Counted from the stretch's first letter, positions 1 through 12,779 are shown. The stretch is DNA of 64,000 bases from Moringa oleifera (GCA_021397835.1 JAJFZO010000575.1:129001-193000), one strand, 5' to 3'. Notes: generated by a model from the sequence alone, not told the origin. A program made the numbers and translations.

Positions 1-853
1 TTGGTGAGTGCTTCAATCTTCTCTCTTTGGCTGCCTCAAACTCCTAGATATTGAAAAATTAAAAGAAACTTGGAACTTTCATTTGGCTTGGAAAAGAACT
101 TTGAGATTTTGCGATGGATGGAATTGAAGATTTTCCTAAATTTTCTTTATTTTTGCAGCAAAATAGACTTCGTCCTTATTTTGTTTTCTCCTTGTTTCTG
201 GAACTATGTTGTTCTTGTTCATAAGAGAATTGATTGAAGATGACTAAGAAGTGATAGCAAGCAGCATGCTTTCACTTTATTTTTGATCTGGTTATTGTTG
301 GAACTTTCACTGCTCAAAAAAAAAAAAAAAAAGCTGGAACTTTCTATTATCTTACTCCTTGCTTATGAGGTTACTGCTTGTCTTCATTGGTTGACTTCGG
401 GTACAATGCCTGGATTTGTACTCAAATTATATGATCCTGTCTGTCTTCCATTTTTCTCAGGCCAGAGTCTCTTATGCATGCTCACAAGGGTTTTCCTAGT
501 TGAGAAAGATCTCTTTTCACTCTGGCCGCTGCAACAAAGTCAAACTTTTCTCGCACCTCTAAGTGGGTGTGGGGTGACAGTGAAGGGGTGATTTTACTTT
601 GTGTTTTGAGGAGATCAAGATCATCACACATTTGGAGGCTGTGTCGTGTCTCGGAGGGTCTATCACTTGATTATGGCTAAGGCCATGATTTAATAGGACT
701 GCAGAATCTTGATGGTAACTTGTCATTTTATGGTAGCAGAATTAGGTTTTTGCTTCAGGCTTTTGGACCTTAATGAGAAGATAGTCAGTCGGGCATAGTT
801 TTTTCTGTAGCACAAAAGTAGCTTCTGTGCGGATGTAGCTGTTTAAAATTACC
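1..853 (+). other. Upstream (5' UTR/intron) region of the LRR gene
   Basis: No coding sequence recognised. The window opens with TTG followed by GTGAGTG, which reads as a splice donor, so the first bases may be the end of a 5' non-coding exon lying mostly outside the window. The rest is T-rich, intron-like, with a poly-A tract near 317-332. A short reading frame at 283-591 lacks coding character. Confidence 0.4.
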
Positions 854-3429
854 ATGATGGTTAGGTTTTCGTGCTTCAATGCTCACATCCACTGCCACAA
901 ACCAAAGGTAAGAAGAAGGACCACTTACGTTATTGTCACTTAAATTTTTTATTATTTTAATTTTAATTTTGACTCAGAATTATATTCTATATCAGAAAAC
1001 TTTTCAACCTTCAGTTGAAGCTATGCAGCATAATTTAGAAGATTCCTCTCAAATTCAAGCCCCAAGCGGATCACCTGAGTCTAAGAGCTTAAGCCCATCT
1101 TTTCTCAAGCCAGGAGACAGTCACAGTGATGACACCAGCAAGCCAGCAAGTTTTACTTCTGTCGATCGTGGCTGGAAATCTGAAGAAATAAAAGGTAAAT
1201 TCAATTTTGAGGTTGGTGCTGTGGCTCATCAAACAAGATGCATTAAGAAAAGCCAATCTCTGGGAAGTGAATTATTCTTGAAGGAGAGGGCTCCCGATGA
1301 AAATAACGTGTATGATGGAACAGATCAAGGATTTTCTTCTGATTCCTGTGAGCAAAATGATTGGGTGGTATTGGATAGTGGCAAGGATTCAAGAGGGATT
1401 GCTCGGTATCAAAAAGCTCCACACTCCGAGTCTGTTCAGGTAAGTTCAGATCGAGTCAATAATGGATCCATCTTCTCAGTTGGAGATCCTCCACATTCTG
1501 AAAAAGAAAGTTGTCAATATTCTGATTCTCCATTATCTGGTGACCGTGTTGATGACTCTGGTAACAATACATCTCATACCCCTCCAGGGATTGTCAAATC
1601 AAGTTCTTCGCCCAACATTGTTGGTTCTGTGCCTACTTCTGGAGGACTCTCTCCATTAAAGTATTTAACACCTCAGTCAAGATCTTCTGATGACATTCAT
1701 GCCCTAGACATTTGGCGGAAGGAAAATCAAGTTCCGGTTTATGTGGGGGTGAGGCAAGAACATGGCAGAGATGGCAACATACATAAATCTGAAAAAGATA
1801 ATCTTGAGAATTTTGTGGATGATGGGTTTGATTCTTATAATTATTCTGCTTTAGCAAAAGACTGGATAGTTCCTGTTACAGATGAGGTAATCTTGGAAAA
1901 TTTCCATCAAGGAGATTCATCAGTTCAGCACGGGGATGACTTGCCTAGCAAGGACTACAAGATTAAGCGAATAGAGGATTGGGTGAATGATCTTCAACAC
2001 TGCAGCGCCCTGGTGGAAGCAAATGAGTTACTAGATTGTAGTGATCAGTCGAAGAGAGAATCCTCTGTCTTGAATGATTTGAATGCTGCTAAGGTGGAGG
2101 TGAAGGTAACTCCAGGTATGGAAGCTGCTAAGAAGTATATCTCTTCTTTGAGTGCCTTGGCCTCCGCAGCTCAGCTGGCAAATCATGGCTTGGTTGTGAT
2201 CCCATTTCTTAGTGCATTTTCAAGCCTGAGGGTGCTTAATCTATCGGGAAATGCCATAGGTATGTACCCACAGCAGCTTTAAGTCTGACTTTTTTGTCTT
2301 AATTTTTGAGAGGCTTATTTATTTCCTGCAGCAGCCTTGATCATACTTGCTTAGTGTTATGATATAAGGTGGAGGTCAATGTCATCAACCATAGTCTATG
2401 TATCTGTTCGTCTTAATTTTTGACACGCTTGCTTATTTATCTCTTGCAGCTGCCATGGCCATGCTTGCTTGTGTTGTGATATAACATCGAAGTAACTGTC
2501 ATTGAGCATAGTCCATGTATTTATTTGGTTACTGATTATTTTGTATGTCAGTGAGGATAACTGCTGGTGCTCTTCCTCGAGGACTGCACATGTTGAATCT
2601 GTCAAAAAACAATATCTCCACCATTGAGGGTTTACGTGAACTTACCCGACTTCGTGTTCTCGACCTGAGCTACAATCGAATATTCAGAATTGGTCATGGT
2701 ATGCCATTTACACATGGTCTTGTGGGGTTTTAACCCCCACCATCTCACCTATTCTAAGTTTGTGGCTATTGATTTACCCACTGTTATTTTCTTAATCTTG
2801 TTATAGGTTTGGCTTCTTGTTCCTCTCTGAAAGAGTTATACTTAGCTGGAAATAAAATTAGCGAAGTAGAGGGCCTTCATCGCCTCTTAAAGTTGACCGT
2901 GCTGGACCTGCGATTCAACAAAATCTCTACCACCAAATGTCTAGGACAACTTGCTGCTAACTACAATTCCTTGCAAGCAATCAGCTTAGAAGGGAATCCA
3001 GCCCAGAAAAATGTTGGAGATGAACAACTGAAGAAATATCTGCAGGGACTTCTTCCCCATCTGACTTACTTCAACCGCCAGCAAATTAGAGCCAGCAGTT
3101 TGAAGGATGCTGCAGACCGATCCGTTCGGCTGGGCATCAGTGGCCATCAGTTTGACAGGGGCCTTAGGTCAGAGCTTAAAGGCACAAGGAGGAGTAGCCA
3201 TGGTGTGGCTGCCCATAGGCCATCATCTTCAGCAACTCATGGTCGTAAAAGTCAGATTGTGGTTTCACCAAAGAGATCCAAGGGCAGGCATGGACGCCTT
3301 CCTCCTACTGGAATAAAGGCAATGCCAGATAATCAACATTATTTTGATTTCAGTAGCAAACTCATAAGCTTCAGGTCAAAGCTTTCTATTCCCAGGAGCC
3401 GAAGTGAGGGGACCTTGGGAGTGCTTTGA
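854..3429 (+). CDS. Leucine-rich-repeat protein (At4g03260/At1g78230 family, 'outer arm dynein light chain 1'-like)
   Basis: Four exons by eye: 854-907, 996-2259, 2552-2698, 2807-3429, joining to 695 residues with matching GT-AG phases. The small first exon encodes MMVRFSCFNAHIHCHKPK, the family's characteristic start, and the next opens KTFQPSVEAM. A long, Ser/Asp-rich low-complexity region fills roughly residues 20-380. SDS22-type leucine-rich repeats follow at about 428-565 (SLRVLNLSGN, LHMLNLSKNNIS, LRVLDLSYNRI, LKELYLAGNKI, LTVLDLRFNKI). The tail is basic (SPKRSKGRHGRLPP) and ends EGTLGVL. The dynein name in databases comes from repeat similarity only; flowering plants lack axonemal dynein, so a protein-binding role is inferred. 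Met857 could be the start instead of 854. No frame damage is seen. Confidence 0.88.
2296..2524 (+). repeat. Tandem duplication of about 114 bp inside intron 2 of the LRR gene
   Basis: Copy A (2296-2409) and copy B (2410-2524) both start GTCTTAATTTTTGA, carry an acceptor-like CTGCAG or CTTGCAG, then CTTGCTT..GTGTT..GATATAA and CATAGTC.ATGTAT. They are diverged but clearly collinear. The copies lie wholly within the intron 2260-2551. Confidence 0.75.
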
Positions 3430-3602
3430 GATGGCAGACATTGTTTTTCCTTTAATCAGTTTGGTTGGTGCATAATTTAGTTCATCTCTTCCTTTGATCA
3501 GAGTATTGCTTTATCACTCTGAAATTTACTGTGCTTTTATGATTTGCAGGCATATTATATAATGACAGTAGACTTGCGATTGTAATTGACATGTTTCTTT
3601 AG

Positions 3603-3778
3603 CTGGTTGATTTTACCCACAATGTTTGTGTTGCGTGGTAGTACTTAATTCATATTTCCTTGGAATGTGGCCATATGTGAAACTGTGTAGATGGTTGATT
3701 TTACCCACAATGTTTATATTGCCTGTCGCTACTTAATTCATATTTTCTTGGAATGTGACCATATGTGAAATTGTGAGG
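3603..3778 (+). repeat. 88-bp direct tandem duplication downstream of the LRR gene
   Basis: Two adjacent copies (3603-3690 and 3691-3778) share GGTTGATTTTACCCACAATG, CTACTTAATTCATATTT and CCATATGTGAAA with scattered substitutions. They start about 175 bases after the stop codon and may lie in the 3' UTR. Confidence 0.85.
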
Positions 3779-6446
3779 CGATCTTTCAATTTATCCTATT
3801 AAGGAGGGCATCTCATTTATCAGGTCCCTAGGTTGCTGGTTCTACTCTTGCGTACAAGATAAGTACCAGCCCTACTTCTTTTGTTGTTTTTTTTTTTGTT
3901 TTTGTCCCCTTTCAGAATCTTATAATGTAGACTTACGAATGCCATAAAACTTCAGTGAAAAGAAAAGATACTCTAACTTCAGATATGCACCTCAAGTAAA
4001 TTATGGCTGAACAAAGTGACCAAGTGAAATTTGTATGTTATTCAACAAACAGCACAAAGTTTGTGTCCAAGGTCAACTCCACTTTTAGTATTTCGCAACT
4101 GCCCTCTACTGCCCTTTTAGACAGAGGGCTCACATTTCAATTACAGCCCATCATGCACAAGTAACAGCAACTTCTCTGTAATTCATGTCAAAAGCTGCAA
4201 ATGCAGACCATTATTGAATTATTAAACACTAAAACCTGGTTCAGATGGCACTAACATGCAGTGAAAAAGAGATACATATTCCAAAGAAATTTAATAGCCA
4301 TACACAAATACAGAAGATACATCATCAATAGAGAAGTAGAAATTTATAGTAAGGACCAGACGGAAAGAAGACCAACTAAACAACCAGTTTGACAAGCCAC
4401 CCTAATATCTTCACCTTTTAGGTACCATGTTTGGGTCTCAGCTAGCCACAAGCTAGATGACAAATCACACAGCACTAAGCAAGGATGTGAAAAATTTCGA
4501 TGCAAAATATCGGTTCACTTTTCCTTTCACAATAATATATCAACACAAAATCCAGTTGCAGCGAAAAGCTTCTCAATAAGATGACTTCTCCAGACACCAA
4601 CCCATCTTCTTTATTTTTTTTAAAGAAAAAAAATGAAATTGGAAAAATAAAATAAGGAAGAAAAATCCCCATGAAAAAAAGCAGAGGAAAATTGGAGCAG
4701 TAACTTAATTGAAATCCATTTATGTTACCCGAATGCTCTATTGCTGAAGAGATGCAACTATCAAGACAAAAAGACTAAGATAAAACGTTGCTAGACATTA
4801 GTAGTCAAGACAACCTTTACCGAGAAGGAAAACATCATATTATAGCCTTCACATGATTCAATACTCTTCAAGTAACCCAAATGATATGAAATAAGATTGG
4901 ACTCTAAATGCATCAAAGATATTGAAGAGATGAAGATCATAATTAGCGAGGCACTGAGGCATGTTGGGATGAAATATAAAACATATTGACTTCCTAAGAC
5001 ATCACGAGAAATGGAACCAATTTATGCAAGGAAGCAGTTTTGACAAGTCAGAGACACCAATCAAACAAAATTCAGAGATATTGGTGGCCTATATGTTTAT
5101 CTTGGAACATAGAGTTTGCCCATCTCCCCCTAACCCCATATTTCAATACCAAAAACACCAACCTGAAGCATCCATCTTATAAGTTTGAGTACACGAAACC
5201 ACATCCTTGTATTTCATTTACCATCAAAAATAGCAATACCGTCATACAGCAAAACTAAAATATAGAAATAACCATATCACTTGTCAAAGTCACAGTAATT
5301 TAGAGAGCTTACCATGCTGCAGACCTGAATCCAAATGCAGTCAACTTGGGTAAAGAAAATTAGTGAAGGTCCAACTGGTGATATTTGTTACTTCTCATAA
5401 CTGCAATTATCTACTACTTTAGCCAGCCTTGATTTAGAAATCACGTATAAATGCACAGCTATACTCCACATTTCTCATGGACATGTACCTTAGTTTTTGA
5501 CCGGACAATAAAACTGCTAGCATTAAATATTGAACTTCCATGAAGCTTTTGGAGTATCGACCATCAAGTAAAGCTTTTATATGGTCTAAAACTCCTTCTG
5601 ATCTGATTGACAAGCAGTGTGCTCCTCAATCTATTTGAAGGCTTGGAGCACTGGTTGTGCCCTAGTCAACTGAATAACTTCCATTCTACATTTACAAATA
5701 CAATCATGGCAGTAATTCACAGAGTTTGAAACCATTGCATAAATGAAAAGCCAAATTAACGTCAAACACCTAAGCGGATGCATCAGGTTTGGTATTTCAA
5801 AGCCGGCACTCTGGAAATTAATATGAGAAGAAAATCAATAAGATGGAAAACAACAATTTGAAGAAACCAAGAACTAGTCCTCGTTTAATCAAAGAACCTA
5901 TCACTGCAAGAACATTTTCAAGTTCCGAAAACATGCAAAGTACCAAAATGGGAGATATCCACTATGCTGTACTTAAAATTTACAGATATTTACTTTTTCG
6001 TGGAGCTGATAAGTGTTTATTATCTTTAGTCTTGAAAGTAAACAGCATGAGCTTAAAGCTGTTTACTTCTTAATCCCACACATAATTGATTGGCCAAGAA
6101 AAAACTTTGTATGTCTACTATTAATATAATTTCAAAGTTGAAGCAATCTCTTCGCAGAAGCTACAGGCCCAACCTCTATCAACAGCTACAAGCCACATAA
6201 TGTTTATATTTATTGCAGAAATAGTTAACAACTGATTCCAGCTACAGATGAACAAACAGAAATAAATTATTTGATAATTCAATGATCAAGTAAATATCCA
6301 TCAAAACAAATCATCAATGGACAAGTTAATACACCAGACACTTGGGCATATAAACATCACAATACTTCAAAGAAAAAGTTAATATGTCTAGATATGTACT
6401 CAACACATATGTACTCATTTTGAGAGAAAAAACAAACTCACAAGGA
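3779..6446. other. Spacer between convergent LRR and stress-protein genes
   Basis: No protein-coding gene recognised. The sequence is AT-rich with poly-T runs near 3885 and 4610-4650. Splice-like signals exist on the minus strand (an acceptor then ATG/GTAAGC near 5305-5330, and a GTGAGT just after the stop codon of the stress-protein gene), so part of this stretch may be a spliced 3' UTR. I cannot confirm that. Confidence 0.4.
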
Positions 6447-7232
6447 TCACTCCTCAGCATCATGATATTCCTGCTCCTCCTCGGGCACCGGATGCAGCTC
6501 GGCCTCCTTGCCAACCAGCGAGGCTGCAGCCGTGCTCTTGCCCTCACAACCACAACCACGACCATCCTCGTCCTCCGGACACCTGACCACGACGACGGGG
6601 CAGATGCAGTGATGGACACAGTAGTCGCTGACGCTTCCGAGTCTCCCCAGGCCGCCGCTCCTCCTGGCCGCACCGAAGCCCCTGCTTCCCATAATGACCG
6701 CGCTCAACCCTAACCTTTCGACCTCCAAGCAGAGCCTCTCCTTCATGTCATGATCCTTAACGATGTGTATCTTGAAGGGAATCTGCGCCTCCACCAAGGG
6801 TTGCGCCAGCGTGTTCGCCTTGGCCGTGGTGAAATTGTCGAAGTCATCCTCCAGCTTCTGCTGCGCCTCCTCTCTGTCGGTGCGGATATCGGAGGCGGTA
6901 GTTAGGGAGGCATCATCGTAATTCTTGTTGTTGTTGATTTGGAGCTGGATGGAGCCCCAGTCAGCGCCGTAGAGGACGCTGGTGGGACGCACATGGAGGA
7001 GGATGACAGCGTCGCCAGGGCGGAGGTAGTTCTGTACAGCCCATCGGACGGCGTAGGCGCTCTCATCGCTGAGATCAACGGCGATGGCTATGCGCCTCTG
7101 TGCAGCAGCCGTCGGGGTAGGCGTAGTAGTGGTGGTGCGAGGGGAGGATGGCTGGAGGCGAATTGGGGGCGGGGCTGGAACCGAGAGGTCCAGTTCAGCT
7201 TGGGTGTTGTGTTGTTGATGGGGCGGGTTCAT
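6447..7232 (-). CDS. Universal stress protein family (PHOS32/PHOS34-like)
   Basis: A single open frame of 261 residues. The start was set at 7232 (MNPPHQQHNTQAELDL) because Arabidopsis PHOS proteins start MNP and the frame upstream reads like 5' leader. After a Pro/Thr-rich leader comes the USP fold: RRIAIAVDLSDESAYAVRWA at about 57-76, LRPGDAVILLHVRPTSVLYGADWG, then KIHIVKDHDMKERL. The nucleotide-binding loop GSRGFG lies in LSAVIMGSRGFGAARR, followed by LGSVSDYCVHHCICPVVVVR. It ends with the acidic ELHPVPEEEQEYHDAEE. Family members bind ATP or AMP, and PHOS32/34 are phosphorylated in response to microbial elicitors; a similar role is inferred. GC content is clearly higher than in the flanks. 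A GTGAGT lies just beyond the stop codon and could start a 3' UTR intron. Confidence 0.9.
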   Translation of the reverse strand: MNPPHQQHNTQAELDLSVPAPPPIRLQPSSPRTTTTTPTPTAAAQRRIAIAVDLSDESAYAVRWAVQNYLRPGDAVILLHVRPTSVLYGADWGSIQLQINNNKNYDDASLTTASDIRTDREEAQQKLEDDFDNFTTAKANTLAQPLVEAQIPFKIHIVKDHDMKERLCLEVERLGLSAVIMGSRGFGAARRSGGLGRLGSVSDYCVHHCICPVVVVRCPEDEDGRGCGCEGKSTAAASLVGKEAELHPVPEEEQEYHDAEE

Positions 7233-9569
7233 TGGTTCTGTTTTGTTATTTGGTAAAGGAGACGGATTGTGAGTTTTGAGAGGAGGTGGGGTTGACTTTA
7301 GATTGGCGGTGGACGGATGCAAGCCGCAGGAAAGCCGAATTCTGGAGGATTTTATATGTATTATGGGACTGCTTAAGGACCCGGGGGGCAAAGCCCAGCC
7401 CTCTGATCTGTCTTTAAACGGACTGGGTTTTGGCAAGTACCCGATTTAATTGAACCCTAACAAACACAGCATTTAACCAGATTTGATATCACTTCTGTTT
7501 TAAACTTTAATATTGGACTGAGTTCCCTTAAAAAAAAAAAAAAGGATAGAATTTTTAATTAAAGATTTAATCGACTCGATTTTTTTATTTCATTAATTTA
7601 TTTATTTATTTTAGAAATTAATTATTACGAAAAAATTCGATAAACAGAGAGCTATTTTATCATGTAAATGCTTCTTGTTAATAACTATTATAAACTTATG
7701 ACAGATGCTAATATATATAAATATAATAAATGAATTTAAATACAGTATGAATATTATTGATCAAATTAAGAACAAATTTTAATAATAACATTAATTGCTT
7801 AAATCAAATCTGAATATGTACACTTTAATAGCATTCAAATTTCAAAAATCTCGAATATAGGTACTCCACTCCTCCCATCCCTGTCTTTAAACAGTAAAGA
7901 AAAAATTGCTTGAAATAACATCTGGTTCAGTCATTTTTTTTTAAATAATCTCAATTAGAAATGTAAGTTTTTTTAGCCTTTTATGATATGAACCGATGAA
8001 AATATATTTATTTTTTATTATATTGTTCTTTGACTCATTAATAATTAGAGAAAACAACAAACATAAGAATTTCTTTAAATATTTTCTCTTTCTCCCTCAT
8101 GAATGCATCTCTCTTTGTATATAAATATGTCATTTTTTTATATTCATTTTCTCTTATTCTCTTCTTTCTTCTGTGTTTGCTTCTGGAATGACATTGATAA
8201 TTACTTAGAACATTGCAATGACTTGTGTTCCAATATTTAAAGAATATCTCTTTTGATATATCATGTCCGGTTATTACGAAATTGATGTACAATACAGTTT
8301 AATCTTCGTACAATAACCCAAAAAATCTATTATTAACATCTCAAGTGTAAAAAGTATATCTCATATGCGAAAAAGAAATATTTGTTAACAATATAGTTTG
8401 TTTTGAGCTTGATGACTGTATATAATCATATTTTTGTTACAAATTTTTTTTTCATATTAGTACAAATAGTTATAAAAAAAATTGTGCATTTTTTTTAAAA
8501 ATGTGTAATTTTTTGTATAATTCGTGTGTCAATATTTGCAAATATATTGTGTTTTATTTAACAGAAACGCTCATTAATTTATGAACTCATGTCTTATTTT
8601 ATAGATCTCGTGACTTAATAATTTTACTAGTAAACATGCACTAAGTACATATTTTTCGTACATATTTTTGTTAGGATACCATGTTTAATTTGTAGATATC
8701 ATGTTTTTAATGCAAGATGAGGATTGCGATAACGTGGAATGGTAAGTGCTTTGAATCAGGTGAAATGGTTGAATAAAATATAGATCTTGCAGAACTAAGG
8801 AATATGTTGTTTAGAGGGGTTCAGGCAACTGTTGGGCTTGATAAAATCTTGCATGGAGGTTGATTTTTTAAAGTATGATATGATATTATATTCAATAGTT
8901 TTGTCTAAATAAATTGCCATCAAAATCAAGATTTTGAATGATGATAATGTTGTATTTTTTTGTATGACAAAAGCATAGTTCCCCGTATAGTTATGGATTT
9001 GGTGAAAAGGAATTTTGTTGAAAACAGACATGATCTTTGTGACATTGGAACACCAGCACAAATTTATCCTTTTAATTCTTTCATTAATGGCAATAATTCA
9101 GTGATGCAATCCTTATTATGCAACCCCATCCCCGTGTTCAAGCTGAGAATTTTATCACAGAGCTGTTCTTCCACAACGAGACTCAACGTACTGATGAGAT
9201 CAATGTAAATGAGCCCATAAACTATGATGTTGGATATGAGGACGAAGAACATATTAATGATTTACATTCTGCATAACCTTTATCTTATGTGCCAACTGAT
9301 TAGCTTGAAATAGCCACCACCACTAGTGATGAGGTCCTCGAAGGTATAGTGTCCCCGATGATGAGTTCTATTGTATTACTTTAACTTCTACTGTGAAATT
9401 AATGGCCCTTATTAACGCCCTACAAAGAAGTTAGTTTTTTTTTTCACTGAGAAATAGTTGAAATGATTCTTGAATATGTATGGATTGATTGAAAACTTTA
9501 AATTTAGAGTCCTTTGATCTAATAAATCAGCGCTTGGGGTTGTTTCTAGAGAGAAAAATTATTCTTAAG
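7233..9569. other. Stress-protein promoter side and AT-rich spacer leading into the decayed MULE
   Basis: 7233-7440 is the likely 5' leader and promoter of the stress-protein gene. From about 7500 the DNA becomes strongly AT-rich with no gene recognised. GAAATAAC at 7912-7919 reappears inverted at 15204-15211 and might mark element ends (weak). Acidic frames near 9200-9290 may be the decayed N-terminal part of the transposase that follows. Confidence 0.4.
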
Positions 9570-9604
9570 AAGTTCATGCTGTGAGAATGGAACAAGATCT
9601 ATTC

Positions 9605-10640
9605 TTTCAAGTTAGATGGTATGATTTGGCACATATTTGCACAATGGAGGAGTTGCATCAACGACATCGACAAGTAAGTTTTGCTATTATTGGGAAGCTT
9701 ATGACTTAAAAACTATCCACTAATACTAGAATCAAACAAAAGACATCATGAGTAATGTGAAGAGTTGTATGGTATACAAATATTATATAGCAAAGCTTAA
9801 AAAGCAAAAAAGTATGCATTATCTCTTGCATATAGTGATCCAATTGAGTTGTATCAGTTATTATCATATTGTCACATGCTGTAAAAAGTTAATTTGAGAA
9901 TAAGACTCACATATGTGTGGAGGATGAGACTAATTGGTTTAAGTGTGTGTGTGTGTATATATATGTATATGGTAGCTCTTTGACAATCATTGAGAAGATT
10001 TCACTTAATGATCATATTAGTAATTGCTATTGATACTATCGACTTGAAAAAAAGATTTCACAGTGTTATATTTGTAGTAGCATGCAAGGATGATAATGAA
10101 CAAATATACCTACTAGTATTTGGATATGGTGATTTAAAGAACTATAAGGCATGGATAGTAGTTTTTAAGGTAGTTGAAGGAAGCAATTAGTCTTGTTAAG
10201 AATTTGGTTGCTATGTTAGATCGTCTTACGAGTATTATGAAGGCTATCACTAAGGTATTCCCTAGTTTCACACATGGGTTATGTTCTTGGTATATAATTC
10301 AAAACATAAAAAATAAATTTAACAGAGAAGAGATGTTCAAGATATTTTTATAAGACAACAAAAACATATTGAGAATTTGAATTCATTCAATTAATACTGG
10401 TTGAGTTACAAGCCAATCACCTTAGAGCATTTGAAAACATCATGAAAAAAGATCCAAAAAAATGATCAATTGTTTATTGCCCAATGAGACGTTACTAGAT
10501 GATGACAACTAACATTACTGAGAGCATTAATTCGTGTTTTCGATTTTCTCATGAGTTATTATTGTGACTCTTTCGAAATTCATCAGAAATATAATACAAC
10601 ATTGTTTCTATGATCGACATAAAAATACCAAGGCTTGGAG
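9605..10640 (+). pseudogene. MULE (mudrA-type) transposase remnant
   Basis: Conserved blocks appear in family order but in shifting frames. They are: FQVRWYDLAHICTMEELHQR near 9605 (the family's FQVRKY..HTC..HRQ block); DPIELYQLLSYCHML at 9837-9881; VIAIDTIDLKKRFHSVIFVV near 10017 with the first catalytic Asp, followed by a form of the conserved QIYPIAFGVGD block; then MLDRLTSIMKAITKVFPSFT near 10214 carrying the second Asp and leading into the Cys/His block. The last is MTTNITESINSCFRFSHELL at about 10502-10561, the TTN.ESIN signature. Stops and frame changes fall between and within blocks. Intact homologues are DDE transposases acting at terminal inverted repeats. Confidence 0.82.
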
Positions 10641-11879
10641 GTCATAATTAATAAAATAATTTCACTCATTGATGACCAAGAGATAGAAAGCTTTCTTATA
10701 AATGACTGCTTTCATATGTAGAATGACATATATTTTTGATCAAACACTGGCATGTAAACACAGAAAACATGGCTTAATAAACAAAATCGATCTTTATTTA
10801 TTTCTTAAATCATGGTTTATATTTTACTTCTGTGGCATATTATCTAAAATTGTTTAATTATACTTTTGTGGGTTAAATTATTTGTTATATTCTAATTTGC
10901 AAATATATATTCTATGAACAAAATAGAATACAATGATTGAAAACAAAATATACATTTAGTAAATAAAAAAATATAAATTTAATTGACAAAAAAATAAATA
11001 TTCAGTCAATAATGAAATTTAAATTCACTCTTTGACAAACACTCAAAGCGCTACTTGCAACCTGATGCGTGGTATTTAATAATCATTATATTTGAATGAC
11101 TTCTGAACAAATAAGTGTTTAATTATTGTCAGCATATGCATTTCAAAATTATTACTTTGTCAAAAATAGAACAAATGAAGTAATACAATATGAATTGAAA
11201 AAAGTAAAAACTTACTTTTATCTTTAATGGAGGACTGTTTTCTTTAGGTGTATCATGCACCAAAGTGGATATTTAGATGGTTCGATGTATTTCCCACTAG
11301 AATGAAATTCAGATAGCAACCATTAGAGTGAATTCATCTGTCTAGTCCAAACTTCTTTTAGTATTTCTTTTCTCTATGAGTCGTACACATACAAAGACAC
11401 ATCGTCTAGATCCATACTCGTGATAACCCAATACTGATGGCTCACATGACATGGGGGTAACTACTGCAAAATATTTTACACATGAAAGAATCTAACTATA
11501 ATTTAATAAATAAATAATTAAGAAAATAAAATCGATGACAAAGTTACCTTATTAATAGTGTGTCATGTCAGGCAACCTTCCTTAACTCCACATCAGACAT
11601 GTGTTAGCATTGTATTCTCCCATTTTTCCACATCATAATTAGATCCCTCCAAAGGATCATTTGCATCGAGATTAGGTCGGTAGCTCAAAAAATCATATTA
11701 CAAAAAATCTATATATAACACCAAATAAATTTAAAAATTTTAGACAATTTAAATTCAAATACTTAGTGCAAAATATTCACACTCACAAATAGATACAGAT
11801 CGATGAGATAAAAGTTTTGCTTGTAGATGAAAAAAACCTATTGTTGACATTGTTGTAAGATTTGAAGATATATACAAAC

Positions 11880-12125
11880 ATGCTAAATGAGGGTAGAAAT
11901 ATTATGAAATGTAAAAACCAGAAAATAAGACATGAAACAAGTATGAATTTAAACACTAAACCAACATTTAAGACACAAAATTAAAAAAGAATACATGAAA
12001 TATTAATGAATAATGAAAGACACAAAATTTAAAAAATAAACACAAAAACAAAATTAATATACGAAAATAAAAAAAATAAAACATGAAATACTAAAATAAA
12101 ACACGAATTACAAAAAGCTAAACAT
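11880..12125 (+). repeat. Degenerate short repeat cluster, (A)nCA(C/T)GAAATA-like units
   Basis: Variants of AAGACATGAAAC, AAGACACAAAAT, AAACATGAAATACTAAAAT and AAACACGAATTAC recur at irregular spacing of about 17-30 bases in an A-rich stretch. A second cluster of the same kind is at 13725-13965. The block lies in the non-coding part of the decayed MULE. Confidence 0.5.
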
Positions 12126-12779
12126 ACGTAAGTGCATGCCTTGTCCTTAAGCCACTCATGTTCAGTCTCTAACATTTTAAACTAATTACAATCAACCAGA
12201 CGATCGATATCAACTTACAATTACAGTGATTACAAGTATTAAGAAGTAATTAGATTCAACAATCTAAGATACATAAAATTCAACAAGTAGATAAAAAACC
12301 AATTAAAAAGCCATTGAAGTTACCATTAATCACATTTTTTAAATTGGTTATAGTCAGCGAGGTACTTCGGGTCAAAGCTAGTTAAAGACTTAAAACAATG
12401 GTCACGTTTTAGTCGTTTCATCTTAATGATGCGGTCAACGTATAGGCTACATATCTAGTAGCTTTAGTTCTTCATCCCAGTAACTAGCCACTCTTCTATC
12501 TCTATAGTAAGTGCCATTTTCGACTCAAGCCCACTCACCTCCTCTTCCATACTAAGTGGCACCTATTTACCAACATTAGGATGTACTTCAAAAGCAGGCC
12601 TCACTTCCAAGTTTACACTAGGTGCCACTTCTAAAATAAGACTCACTCCTTCTCCAAACTAAGTGGCATCTCAAAAATATGCCCCACCTCCTCTACAATA
12701 AGCGCTACCTTAACTGCTGCAACTTTATCACTCTCGGTTACCTCTTCACTACTCCTCTCATTTCTACCAACCCCATCCT

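Noticed and set aside
283..591. 102-residue frame upstream of the LRR gene
   Set aside because: Begins without a proper context, contains a poly-Lys run from a poly-A tract and lies in a probable 5' UTR intron.
6326..6713. Open frames of 109-115 residues on both strands at the end of the stress-protein gene
   Set aside because: Shadows of the GC-rich PHOS-like coding sequence in other frames.
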